Shown piece by piece: positions 7,045 through 16,014 of a DNA stretch of 21,025 nucleotides. Within the stretch, counting starts at the first letter, position 1. The number at the start of each line of letters is the position of its first letter. The DNA lies in contig JALOCD010000075.1 in NCBI GenBank assembly GCA_023228025.1, positions 1-21,025 of the forward strand. The letters run 5' to 3'. The position numbers and the translations under genes are program-made. The notes below the pieces were generated by a model that saw only the letters and a list, made by a program, of their open reading frames with translations, did not search any database and was not told where the DNA came from. Origin of the DNA: Prolixibacteraceae bacterium (GTDB lineage: Bacteria; Bacteroidota; Bacteroidia; Bacteroidales; Prolixibacteraceae).

Positions 7045-9411
7045 ATGATTTTTGAAAAATTTGATATGATGATGAAGAAATTACTGAAAGGGGTGATGAT
7101 TGGTTTTGGTGTGTTGCTGTTTTGCACAATATTGTTTGTTGGCTCACTCTATTCCTATTTTATCTACCGGAACAATCAACCTTTCGGGCAAATGAAAACC
7201 TCCTTCGAACCTGGAAAACTAGGTCGAAATGTAGTTCCCTTCATCGGGACAGGCGGTTATTATTGGGTCTGTGCAAATAATTTCCCTGGTGCTTCCATGC
7301 CATTTGGAGTCGTCCGGCTTAGCCCTGATACCGAGTCATCGATTTTTCGGAAGCAAGCTTTGAATACTTCCGGATACTATTACCCCGATAATCAAATTAT
7401 AGGTTTCAGTCATACCCGGTTGAGCGGTACCGGGGCTACCGATGGTGGTCATTTCAGAATCATTCCGGCGACAAATGAAAATGGCTGGAAGGATTACCTG
7501 GAGGGTCGCTATTCCTCGTTTCGCCACGAGAATGAACGTGCCTTTCCCGGATATTATGCTGTAAAGCTGGATCATCCGGATGTTTTGGCCGAATTCACTG
7601 CCACCATGCGGACCGGAATACACCGGTATACCTTTTCAACCGATGTAGAGCCACATCTATTGCTGGATGTTTGCAGCGTGCTCGGCGACAAGAATGTCGA
7701 GGGAGGCAGTGTGATAATCGATCCAAACAAAATGGAATTTTCGGCTGAGGTAAGTACGTTCGGTACCTTTGCAAGCAGGTATGGCGGGATTAAAGTCTAC
7801 CTGTTTGGACGGTTTGATCGGACATTTACGAAATCGGTGATCATGGAGGGGCTTTCCCAGGTGCCAGACCAGTATCATGGTTTAGGAAAGAGCCTGGGAG
7901 TTGATTTTAAATTTGCCAAAAACGGACAACCCCTGGGCTTAAAGATCGGAATTTCACACGTGAGCATCGAAAATGCCAGGCAAAACCTTGAAAGTGAAAC
8001 CGGTGGATTAAGCTTTGAGGCATTGGTCGAGGCAGGAAAGGAAAAATGGGAAGAGAAGCTCTCATTGATTGAACCGGAGTTTGACAATGAGAAGATCAAA
8101 ACAATATTCTATACAGCCCTATATCGGTCTTTTCAAATGCCTACCCTGTTTCAGGATGTAAATGGCGATTACTTCGGGTTTGACAAAAAAGTGCACAAAA
8201 CCGAAGGATTCAACTACTATACCGACCTTTCCCTTTGGGACACTTTCAGGACACTGCATTCCCTCTATATGCTGATTGCCACGAAAGAGCAGCGCGACAT
8301 GCTGGTCTCCTTGGTAAAAATGAAGGAGCAAGGCGGGTACTTGCCCAGATGGCCTTCCGGCAACGGATATACCGGCTCCATGCTTGGCTCACCGGCCGAC
8401 ATGGTAATCTCTGAATCTTACCAGAAGGGAATACGTGATTTTGACGTAAAAAGCGCTTACGAAGGAATGAAATTCCTGGCTTTGAACCATACGCCCAAGG
8501 GTTCGAGGTATGGTGGCCGGAGTGGAATTGAGGCATACAACAAATATGGCTATTGTCCGACCGATCTGATGGACAAGGCTGTCTCCCGAACCCTCGAATA
8601 TGCGTGGGCCGACCATGCCATTGCCATTCTGGCTGATTCGCTTGGTTACGCAGAGGATGCAAAGCTATTTTACAAGCATGCACAGTATTATAAGAACGTC
8701 TGGAATCCGGCCACAAGGTATTTTCAGTCGCGCGACACAAAGGGAAGCTTTTCCAAAGCCTTCGACCCGCTGCGGTTGTCCTATTTCGATACCAATGGCA
8801 AATACACCAAGGATTTTGTGGAGGGTAGTGCACTGCAGTGGCGGTTCGCTGTACCCTATGATCCACAGGGCCTTATCACCCTTTTCGGCGGTGATGAAGC
8901 CTTTGCCAGCGCACTCAACGATTTTTTCGAAAAGTCGGATCCAACCATGGGTAGCTGGAATCCTGGTTGTTACTATTGGCATGGCAACGAGCCGGATATT
9001 CATTCGGCCTATCTCTTCAATGAGGCGCACCGTCCTGATTTGACACAAAAATGGTCGGGATGGATTCTGGACAACAAATACGATGTAAATGCCGGAGGGG
9101 TTGATGGAAATGACGACGGCGCCACCCTCTCATCGTGGTATCTCTTTGCCTCGCTGGGCCTTTATCCGATTGCAGGTTCTGATTATTATGAGTTGGGAAC
9201 CCCGTTGTTCAAACATGCAACCATTCACATGGGCGGCAGGATACTCGAAGTAGTATGTGATAACTACGCACCTAACAACAGATTTGTATCAAAAATCTTG
9301 CTAAATGGCAAGCTTTTGAATGGTTTTAGGCTAAACCACAAGGAGATAGCCAGTGGTGGAGTTTTAAAGTTTGAGATGAGCTTTCTGCCTGTACGAAATG
9401 TCAACCACTGA
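7045..9411 (+). CDS. GH92 alpha-mannosidase with N-terminal membrane anchor
   Basis: The product is a 788-residue Ca2+-dependent exo-alpha-mannosidase of family GH92, many members of which cleave alpha-1,2-mannose. A hydrophobic segment near residues 15-35 without a clear cleavage site suggests an inner-membrane anchor facing the periplasm. The N-terminal beta-sandwich opens with VPFIGTGGYYWVCANNFPGA, differing from the common GTGGHGHTYPGA wording, followed by MPFGVVRLSPDT. The (alpha/alpha)6 domain shows SLWDTFR, GYLPRWPSGNGY and PTDLMDKA. Glu649 in WHGNEPDIH is the likely general acid. Asp690/Asp691 in GNDDGATLSSWY match the acidic pair of the GN(E/D)D motif tied to Ca2+ and the base. The start is uncertain: the MMMKKLLKG cluster at 7066-7074 fits an anchor better than the upstream ATG at 7045. 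It is the second glycosidase of the locus, separated from the rhamnosidase gene by the nested repeat. Confidence 0.93.
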   Translation: MIFEKFDMMMKKLLKGVMIGFGVLLFCTILFVGSLYSYFIYRNNQPFGQMKTSFEPGKLGRNVVPFIGTGGYYWVCANNFPGASMPFGVVRLSPDTESSIFRKQALNTSGYYYPDNQIIGFSHTRLSGTGATDGGHFRIIPATNENGWKDYLEGRYSSFRHENERAFPGYYAVKLDHPDVLAEFTATMRTGIHRYTFSTDVEPHLLLDVCSVLGDKNVEGGSVIIDPNKMEFSAEVSTFGTFASRYGGIKVYLFGRFDRTFTKSVIMEGLSQVPDQYHGLGKSLGVDFKFAKNGQPLGLKIGISHVSIENARQNLESETGGLSFEALVEAGKEKWEEKLSLIEPEFDNEKIKTIFYTALYRSFQMPTLFQDVNGDYFGFDKKVHKTEGFNYYTDLSLWDTFRTLHSLYMLIATKEQRDMLVSLVKMKEQGGYLPRWPSGNGYTGSMLGSPADMVISESYQKGIRDFDVKSAYEGMKFLALNHTPKGSRYGGRSGIEAYNKYGYCPTDLMDKAVSRTLEYAWADHAIAILADSLGYAEDAKLFYKHAQYYKNVWNPATRYFQSRDTKGSFSKAFDPLRLSYFDTNGKYTKDFVEGSALQWRFAVPYDPQGLITLFGGDEAFASALNDFFEKSDPTMGSWNPGCYYWHGNEPDIHSAYLFNEAHRPDLTQKWSGWILDNKYDVNAGGVDGNDDGATLSSWYLFASLGLYPIAGSDYYELGTPLFKHATIHMGGRILEVVCDNYAPNNRFVSKILLNGKLLNGFRLNHKEIASGGVLKFEMSFLPVRNVNH

Positions 9412-9770
9412 GTAGCAACTACACCATTATTTTTCTCAAAAAGAGCAATATTTTAAAGTATAATGATGAAATTTTAACCCATTCCTATGTTTATTTGCTT
9501 GTTTTCGAAATATTTTAAAATATTATCGCAAAATATCATCTATTAAGGATTTTTAACTAATATTGTATAGTTTTAATCTAAATTAGTTAATTTTAATAAC
9601 GACAGGGACTCCATTTTAAGTATCAAAACTGTATTTCGTGGGGAATTACCATTGATTTCATACCGATATTAAGTAATAACTAACTACTTGTTCTTTTCGC
9701 TACGCTTGGATTCTAATAACAACTAAAATAAGTACTTGATTTTCTAACAATTAATTCTAAATGTCATTCT
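9412..9770. other. 359-bp A/T-rich intergenic region before the PKD/SusCD block
   Basis: No gene is seen here. A perfect 16-bp palindrome AATATTTTAAAATATT lies at 9509-9524 and a related word AATATTTTAAAGTATA at 9449-9464. Either could be a regulator site or a chance product of the A/T-richness. A near-match to the -7 box (TACGCTTG, 9701-9708) has no -33 partner at the right distance, so no promoter is called. This spacer is the best place to look for the promoter of the lipoprotein-SusC-SusD block. Confidence 0.5.
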
Positions 9771-10697
9771 ATGAAAAGAAAATTTAAATTAGCCGGCTTG
9801 CTATTTTTAGGGTTGATTCTTTTTGTTACTTGTAAAAAAGAAACACCCCTTCCAACAGCCTCTTTTACTTACTCTGTTACTGGTAATACGGTTACTTTTT
9901 ATGCCCAGGTAACCAACGACAGTAAATATGAATGGGATTTTGGAGATGGAAGTTACATCAATACCATTCACTCCCCGGTTCATGCCTATTCGGCTTATGG
10001 GGTTGATTATTCCGTCAAGTTGACCATTATTGGTCCTGGCGGTTCTACTACAGTTTCAGGTAAAGTCACGATTCCGCCCAAAACCAAGATGCAGTTACTT
10101 ACAGGCGGGCTGGCCGGATCGACCAGCAGTAAAAAATGGAGGCTTAGTTCTTCTGCCCCTTCATTCCTTATTACCGCTGCAACAGCGAATTTCCAACCTG
10201 TAGTAAAAGATTATCCTGGCAGTGTCCTGGGCGCAGTTGGATTGGCAATGGTCTATACCGATGAGTATATATTTAAGGGTGATGGCAATTTAACCATTAA
10301 TTCAAAAGGTGGGGGAATAATGGCTGGTTATGTCTATTGTTTGGCAACCGGTACTAAAATTGTTCCTAACCCGGATGCTGCTGGGGCGGGTCTTGCTTAT
10401 GCAAAACCTTTCGTTACCCCTCCCGGAGCAACCTTTGCGATCAACGAGGGCAAGAACTTTACATTAACGACAACCCTGGATGGTAAAACGCCACTGACTA
10501 CAACTTACCCTGGTGTTACAACTTTGAGTTTTACAAAAGGAGGTTTTCTTGGAGTTATGGACTTTAAAAGCGAGTGTATCATCCAACAACTGACAGATAC
10601 GAAAATGGTTGCCAATGTTTTTGTGTCAACAGTTTATCCGGGCTTGATAGGTACTCCGAATATGGCATTAACGCTGACATTTGAAGTAGCGCCATAA
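9771..10697 (+). CDS. PKD-domain surface lipoprotein, putative glycan-binding protein
   Basis: The product is a 308-residue lipoprotein. The signal peptide ends in a lipobox LFVTC with lipidated Cys21, followed by Lys-Lys-Glu, a charged start compatible with surface export in Bacteroidota. A PKD (Ig-like) domain occupies about residues 28-102, marked by WDFGDG at 55-60 and HAYSAYG shortly after. The remaining 200 residues begin with LLTGGLAGSTSSKKWRL, a wording I associate with SusE-position lipoproteins near SusC/SusD pairs, and are rich in beta-type sequence. It lies 98 bp upstream of SusC, whereas accessory binding lipoproteins usually follow SusD. The likely role is binding the locus substrate at the cell surface. 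The lipoprotein and PKD calls are secure; ligand binding is inferred from context. Confidence 0.82.
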   Translation: MKRKFKLAGLLFLGLILFVTCKKETPLPTASFTYSVTGNTVTFYAQVTNDSKYEWDFGDGSYINTIHSPVHAYSAYGVDYSVKLTIIGPGGSTTVSGKVTIPPKTKMQLLTGGLAGSTSSKKWRLSSSAPSFLITAATANFQPVVKDYPGSVLGAVGLAMVYTDEYIFKGDGNLTINSKGGGIMAGYVYCLATGTKIVPNPDAAGAGLAYAKPFVTPPGATFAINEGKNFTLTTTLDGKTPLTTTYPGVTTLSFTKGGFLGVMDFKSECIIQQLTDTKMVANVFVSTVYPGLIGTPNMALTLTFEVAP

Positions 10698-10795
10698 ATG
10701 TTTTGGGTTGAGCATGTTCGCATTCTTGCCCGATACCCTTAATTGAAAAAATAAATACAAAATTTAGCAATAATTACAACTAACAAAAATTATTT

Positions 10796-13700
10796 ATGAT
10801 GAAGAGAAAAATGCTTAAAGCAATGTTTCTGTGCATTTTAATGGTTGTATCAAGCGGCCTGTTTGCTCAGAATATTGTCACAGGTAATGTCAAGGATGAT
10901 ACCGGGCAAACTTTACCGGGTGTCAGTGTCGTAGTAAAAGGAACAACCACCGGTACAGTGACTGATATAAATGGCAAATTTTCGTTGTCTGCACCTGCCA
11001 ATGCCACGTTGTCATTCTCCTTCGTAGGCATGCAGACCAAGGAGGTAGCGATCGGGAATTCTCGAAAGATTGATGTTACCTTGGTTGCGAGTACCATTGG
11101 CGTCGATGAGGTTGTCGTTACAGCCCTTGGTATTTCACGCGAAAAGAAATCGCTGGCCTATTCCGTATCGGAGGTAAAAGGCAATGAATTAACCAAGGGT
11201 GCCGGTTCCAATGTGCTTAAAGCGCTGGACGGTCGTGTGAGTGGGGTCAATTTTACTCAAACCAGCTCCGATCCTGCAGGTTCCGTTTTTGTCACAATCC
11301 GTGGGGCGACCAGCCTGAACATTACCCAATCTACTGTTGCGAGCCAGCCACTTTATGTCATTGACGGTATTCCATTAGGTACAACTTCTGTTGATAACAG
11401 GAATGGAGCCGATTTTGGCAACCTGCTGTCGCAAATCAATCCGGAAGATATTGAGAGTATCTCCATCTTGAAAGGAGCAAGTGCCGGTGCACTTTATGGT
11501 TCTGCTGCCGGTAACGGGGTCATCATGATCACCACCAAGTCCGGTAAAGGTGGCAAAAAAGGAATCGGGGTGTCTGTCAATACATCAATAATGTGGGACA
11601 AACCCTTTAATTTCTTTACTACCCAACTACTCTATGGTGATGGTATCCGTGCCTCGTCCATCTACACATCAGGTTACGATTGGGGCGCCAAATTTGCTGA
11701 TTTTACCAATGCACCCATCGATGGATACAATACTTTAACACAAAGGATTGAGACAAAGCTCTTTGCCCCAACAAGGGAAAACAGGCTTCAGGAATATATG
11801 CAAACAGGAGCTACACGAAATTACAATGTCAGTGTGACAGGCAACTACAAGGATGGGGCATTTCGTTTCTCTATTGGCAAAATGTCAAATGTAGGAGTCA
11901 TGCCAAACAACTCTACTGAGCGTATGAACGCCAGCCTGAGTGCGGAATACAACATCACCAAAAAATTGAAGATCTCTGTTAACAGTAATTACATGGGTCA
12001 ATTTACGCCCAACAAGACCTCTTCCAACAGTGATGTTATTGAAGAGATGACCATGGATTTCCTGGGCCGCCTCCAGCCTATCAAGGAGATGAAGACCGTA
12101 TGGAAAACCGGTTTCGAAGGGCAATTACAAAATGCCCCTTTCTACAAACCTGATGGTACGCCGATGTTGGATAACCCATACATGTACGCCTATTCTGAAA
12201 TCAATACCTACCGTAAAGACAACTTTTTCGGAAAGGTGCAATTGGATTATGAGATCATAAAAGCCTTGAAATTCATGGTTCGGTCGGGTATTGATTATAC
12301 CGGGAACAATTATGAATACAAAAGGGCCAAGGACTTTGTGGACAGTAACAAAAGGGATGGTAAATATTCTGTTAATCAGGGGAACGGGCTAAGTGTTCAA
12401 AATGATTTGATGTTGGTTTGGAACAAGGAGATTGGAAAATTTTCGACCAATGCAACTGCCGGATATAATTATGCATACAGCAATTCTTACAGCTATTCGG
12501 CCAACGCAGAAAAACTGGTTAGGGTAAATGATTATTCATTGGGTAATGCCGTAGCCGGAACATTGACCTCCAGCAGTGGTTGGGGTATCGGGAAATCCCA
12601 AAGTTATTATGCAACGGGACAGGTAGGTTATGCAAATCAAATATTTGTTGATGTATCTGGACGTTATGACAAAAGCGGTATCCTGGAAGAAGATAAGAAC
12701 CATCATTTTTATCCCTCAGCTTCTTTAAGCTGGCTTCCCTCCACAACATTCAAACTGCCTGAAGCCATCAGTATGCTGAAATTGAGGGCTGGTGTCGCAC
12801 AGGTAGGTCACGGAATCGGCACTCCTCGTAGTAACAATACATTCAGTTTTAGTCCCATCGATTATGGCACTGCAAAAATCGTAAATATAGGCGGTTCACT
12901 GGTTGACCCAAAGATCAAAGCTGAGGTTACAACATCCTACGAAGGAGGATTCGATCTATCATTGTTTAAGAACCGTGTTTCAGCAGAGTTTACGGTATAC
13001 AAAAAAGTGCACGAAAATCAACAGGGCGCTATTCCAACATCTCCCGGTATCGGATATGGTGGAATGTTAACCAACGTCGGTACTGTTGAAGCAAATGGTT
13101 ATGAAGTCTCTCTAAATCTGGTACCTGTACGTACCAAAGATTGGAATTGGGACCTTGGTTTCAATTTTAGTCAGGTGACCTCTAAAATTACTGAACTTTC
13201 TAAGGAGTATGTACCCAATGGCCAAACCTTTTATGGCAATGGTCCCAACATCGACCTCCGCCTTGCAAAGGGTGAGGTAATTGGGACAATGTGGGCCCAT
13301 CAGGTGTTTACGACCATGCCTGCTACCAGCAAGTATGCCGGTATGATCGTCCTGGACAACAACGGTGAGTGGAAATATTCAAATGCCGAGAAAGACCGTC
13401 AATCCATTGGAAATTACAACCCTGATTTTATATTGGGCGCACACTCTTCACTTAAATGGAAAAACTTCAGGTTGGGTTTGGTAGGAAGTCTGAGGATGGG
13501 TGGTAAATACATCTCCGATATCGAACGTCGTGCAGTAACTGACGGACACTCGTTGTTGACAATTGGTGACAAAGTCAATGGACCGAACCCATGGACAGTC
13601 GGAGGACGTGATGCCGAAACAGGCGGTCTGCCTTGGCCCGACGCGAGCAAGATGCCTTATCCACAGCAGGCAGGTTTGGTGGCTACTTACGCCATGTATG

Positions 13701-14131
13701 GAACACCGGTTCCGATCAGTGATGCCTGTTACTTTAAAGGGGTATGGTTAAAACCTGGCGGAAATCCTGCAAATGATGCGGACTACATTGTGAACGGAGC
13801 TGATCCGCTGCAAACTTTCTATGCTGTTCCGGGATTGATCCTGGGGGCGCAATACTGGAGCTTTCCACAATCGCTGCTCCGCGATGCGACCAACTTTAAG
13901 CTAAAAGAGATCACTTTTGATTATACCATCCCCAATAAATACTCTTCGAAATATAGAGTTGAGAATATTGTGGTTGGATTTGTTGGCAGAAACATCTTCC
14001 AATGGAATGCTGCCGATAAATATGTTGATCCGGAATCGGCATTCGGAGGTATCGGCCAAAACCAGGGTATCGTAGGAAAGGCACTGCCTTCCATCGCATC
14101 ATATGGTTTCAAAGTATCGTTTGATTTTTAA
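10796..14131 (+). CDS. SusC/RagA-family TonB-dependent outer-membrane transporter
   Basis: The product is an 1111-residue outer-membrane receptor that takes up oligosaccharide or glycoconjugate fragments with energy from TonB-ExbBD. A signal peptide ends at about Ala24 (GLFA/Q). A carboxypeptidase-regulatory-like domain follows (about 26-110; VTGNVKDDTGQTLPGVSVVV). The plug (about 115-245) carries DEVVVTALGISREKKSLAYS, VTIRGATSLN and PLYVIDGIPLG. The rest is a beta-barrel ending in GFKVSFDF with the C-terminal Phe needed for Bam insertion. There is no STN extension between signal and CTD, so it is not of the type that signals to an ECF sigma factor. A second Met at codon 2 is an alternative start. 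It is 19 bp from SusD and surely co-transcribed with it. Confidence 0.96.
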   Translation: MMKRKMLKAMFLCILMVVSSGLFAQNIVTGNVKDDTGQTLPGVSVVVKGTTTGTVTDINGKFSLSAPANATLSFSFVGMQTKEVAIGNSRKIDVTLVASTIGVDEVVVTALGISREKKSLAYSVSEVKGNELTKGAGSNVLKALDGRVSGVNFTQTSSDPAGSVFVTIRGATSLNITQSTVASQPLYVIDGIPLGTTSVDNRNGADFGNLLSQINPEDIESISILKGASAGALYGSAAGNGVIMITTKSGKGGKKGIGVSVNTSIMWDKPFNFFTTQLLYGDGIRASSIYTSGYDWGAKFADFTNAPIDGYNTLTQRIETKLFAPTRENRLQEYMQTGATRNYNVSVTGNYKDGAFRFSIGKMSNVGVMPNNSTERMNASLSAEYNITKKLKISVNSNYMGQFTPNKTSSNSDVIEEMTMDFLGRLQPIKEMKTVWKTGFEGQLQNAPFYKPDGTPMLDNPYMYAYSEINTYRKDNFFGKVQLDYEIIKALKFMVRSGIDYTGNNYEYKRAKDFVDSNKRDGKYSVNQGNGLSVQNDLMLVWNKEIGKFSTNATAGYNYAYSNSYSYSANAEKLVRVNDYSLGNAVAGTLTSSSGWGIGKSQSYYATGQVGYANQIFVDVSGRYDKSGILEEDKNHHFYPSASLSWLPSTTFKLPEAISMLKLRAGVAQVGHGIGTPRSNNTFSFSPIDYGTAKIVNIGGSLVDPKIKAEVTTSYEGGFDLSLFKNRVSAEFTVYKKVHENQQGAIPTSPGIGYGGMLTNVGTVEANGYEVSLNLVPVRTKDWNWDLGFNFSQVTSKITELSKEYVPNGQTFYGNGPNIDLRLAKGEVIGTMWAHQVFTTMPATSKYAGMIVLDNNGEWKYSNAEKDRQSIGNYNPDFILGAHSSLKWKNFRLGLVGSLRMGGKYISDIERRAVTDGHSLLTIGDKVNGPNPWTVGGRDAETGGLPWPDASKMPYPQQAGLVATYAMYGTPVPISDACYFKGVWLKPGGNPANDADYIVNGADPLQTFYAVPGLILGAQYWSFPQSLLRDATNFKLKEITFDYTIPNKYSSKYRVENIVVGFVGRNIFQWNAADKYVDPESAFGGIGQNQGIVGKALPSIASYGFKVSFDF

Positions 14132-14150
14132 TGTTTAAATTATTGCAAAT

Positions 14151-15782
14151 ATGAAAAAACAGATATCCATATTACTCCTGACACTCTTTGCCCTCACAGC
14201 CTGTGAAAAACAGCTGCTCAGACAAGATGAGTTGTTACAAAAGCGTGATGCCTTGGAGTCAGCTACTCCCAATTTACTATTATCCTCCATCATCCAACAA
14301 AGCGCTTTTGCTTATCAGGGTGAAGGTGGTGCGGGCAACAGGACCCTTTCAGTGACGGTGCAATACATGCAGGGAAACAGAAGCTCCGACGATAATATCC
14401 ACAAAAGCTTCACAAAACCCAAAAGTGATTTGTACGGGATAACCGGACCTATTAAGCTAATCCAGGCTGCCATTACCGATGTTCACAAACTGGGTTTGAA
14501 GAATTATGAAGGAATATTCCTCATCTTTAAATCATTGATGTGGTCTACCGCAACCGATTTGTACGGGGATATTTATTATACGGAGGGATTACGTGGTCAG
14601 GATGGAATACTTTTCCCAAAATTTGATGAGCAAAAAAGCATCTACCCTGCATTGATCCAAAATCTCAAGGATGCAACTCAATTGCTAACAGAGGGAACCG
14701 ATGTGATAGATAAGAACTCAGATATCCTTTACGGTGGTGATAAATCAAAATGGATAAAGTTTGCCAATTCACTTCGTCTTAGATTGTTGATGAGGGAAAG
14801 TAAAAATCTAACTGGCGCCGCAGGTGAGATTGCTGCAGTTGCAGCCCTTCCTTTGATAAGCACAGTTGCTGAAAATGCTTCCATTGCCTACCTTCCGGGC
14901 GACAGGTCCCTTAACTGGCCTATGTCTTATGAAGGGTACAGTGACAATTTTCAGATCTATCGCCCTTGTAAAACGTTGGTGGACAGTCTTAAAGCACTTA
15001 ACGACGATCGTCTGAAGGTTTGGGTAGCCCCAATCGAGAAACCATGGACCAATGTGGCCAGTCAGAATGGAACGACGATTAGTACAACAGATCCAAATGG
15101 TTTTGCCTATAGTTCAACCTGGGAATACATCGACCGTAGCAAAGCTGGAATCAGGGGAGCTGTCAACTTCATCGTGGATTCACTCACACTTTATGCAGGA
15201 TATACGGCTGGTATGTACGAAAATGTCCTTGCGGCAAATGGTAGTTACGACTTCCCAACAACTATCTGGAACTATAAAATCTCAAGATTTTCGCAATTGC
15301 TCAATACAAAATCCAATCCGCTTTTGAAAGCATGTATGATCCAGGCTGATGAGGTACAGTTCCTGTTGGCTGAGGCAGCTGTAAAAGGTTATGTCTCTGC
15401 TGGTAGCGCTGAGACTTATTATAAGAATGGGGTAACATTGGCATCCAGCAGATGGGGCGTGACCCTTGCTTCAAACTATTTTTCCAATCCCAAGGCAGCT
15501 TTTCCAACAAATGGAACGACCAACCAGAAATTGGCCAAGATTGCCCTGCAAAAATGGCTTGGCCACTTCCTGATGGGTGTTGAAGCCTACGCAGACCATA
15601 GAAGGACAAGGCTTCCTGCTTTCGAATTTAATGGTGAATTGGTGAATGGACTTCACCTCTTTCCATTGCGCTTCAGGTATCCTGAAACAGAAATGGCCAA
15701 CAATGCCGATAATTACCAGAGTGCAATCACCAAACTTGACAAAGGTGATACAGAGTTCTCTAAGATGTGGCTACTTCAATAA
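14151..15782 (+). CDS. SusD/RagB-family substrate-binding lipoprotein (SusD-like_2 type)
   Basis: The product is a 543-residue outer-membrane lipoprotein forming the lid of the SusC transporter. The lipobox LTAC places the lipidated Cys at residue 18. The N-terminal half has the SusD-like_2 pattern: NLLLSSIIQQ, then the helix TATDLYGDIYYTEG and KFDEQKSIYPALIQNLKDA, where SusD proteins have their TPR-like repeats. WIKFANSLRLRLLMR and the late segments QADEVQFLLAEAAVKG and FPLRFRYPETEMANN are also typical. Length is normal for the family. It is the only tightly spaced partner in the locus (19 bp after SusC). A stem-loop follows about 26 bp after its stop. The exact ligand cannot be told from sequence. 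Confidence 0.94.
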   Translation: MKKQISILLLTLFALTACEKQLLRQDELLQKRDALESATPNLLLSSIIQQSAFAYQGEGGAGNRTLSVTVQYMQGNRSSDDNIHKSFTKPKSDLYGITGPIKLIQAAITDVHKLGLKNYEGIFLIFKSLMWSTATDLYGDIYYTEGLRGQDGILFPKFDEQKSIYPALIQNLKDATQLLTEGTDVIDKNSDILYGGDKSKWIKFANSLRLRLLMRESKNLTGAAGEIAAVAALPLISTVAENASIAYLPGDRSLNWPMSYEGYSDNFQIYRPCKTLVDSLKALNDDRLKVWVAPIEKPWTNVASQNGTTISTTDPNGFAYSSTWEYIDRSKAGIRGAVNFIVDSLTLYAGYTAGMYENVLAANGSYDFPTTIWNYKISRFSQLLNTKSNPLLKACMIQADEVQFLLAEAAVKGYVSAGSAETYYKNGVTLASSRWGVTLASNYFSNPKAAFPTNGTTNQKLAKIALQKWLGHFLMGVEAYADHRRTRLPAFEFNGELVNGLHLFPLRFRYPETEMANNADNYQSAITKLDKGDTEFSKMWLLQ

Positions 15783-15807
15783 GCCGAATAATTTTTTGAA
15801 ATAAGTT

Positions 15808-15854
15808 AAAGCCATGGAGCAAATCGAATCTACACGATCTAGCTTCATGGCTTT
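15808..15854 (+). terminator. Stem-loop after SusD, candidate terminator of the SusCD transcript
   Basis: AAAGCCATG (15808-15816) pairs perfectly with CATGGCTTT (15846-15854), and GAGC/GCTT can extend the stem with a G-U pair. The loop is about 21 nt. The downstream sequence GTCTATTT is only weakly U-rich, so this may be a weak terminator or an mRNA-stabilising stem that lets some transcription continue into the next gene. Confidence 0.45.
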
Positions 15855-16014
15855 GTCTATTTAGAACAGATCTAATTTTATTAACATTAATTAACGCTTA
15901 ACTATTTGTGTATGACATAGTTTAGTCTGATATTCGAACGGCAAATATTTTTTCGCTCGAAATTATAAATGTCAGACTATTAACAATATACAAAATTTTA
16001 TAAATCAACTATTC

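Noticed and set aside
8246..8866. 206-codon open frame on the minus strand inside the GH92 gene
   Set aside because: It lies wholly within a well-supported GH92 reading frame, and its translation is low in recognisable features and rich in Arg, Cys and Pro, as expected from an antisense shadow.
9509..9524. 16-bp palindrome AATATTTTAAAATATT as an operator
   Set aside because: The surrounding sequence is so A/T-rich that such a palindrome can arise by chance, and no regulator gene is in the window; mentioned only in the intergenic entry.
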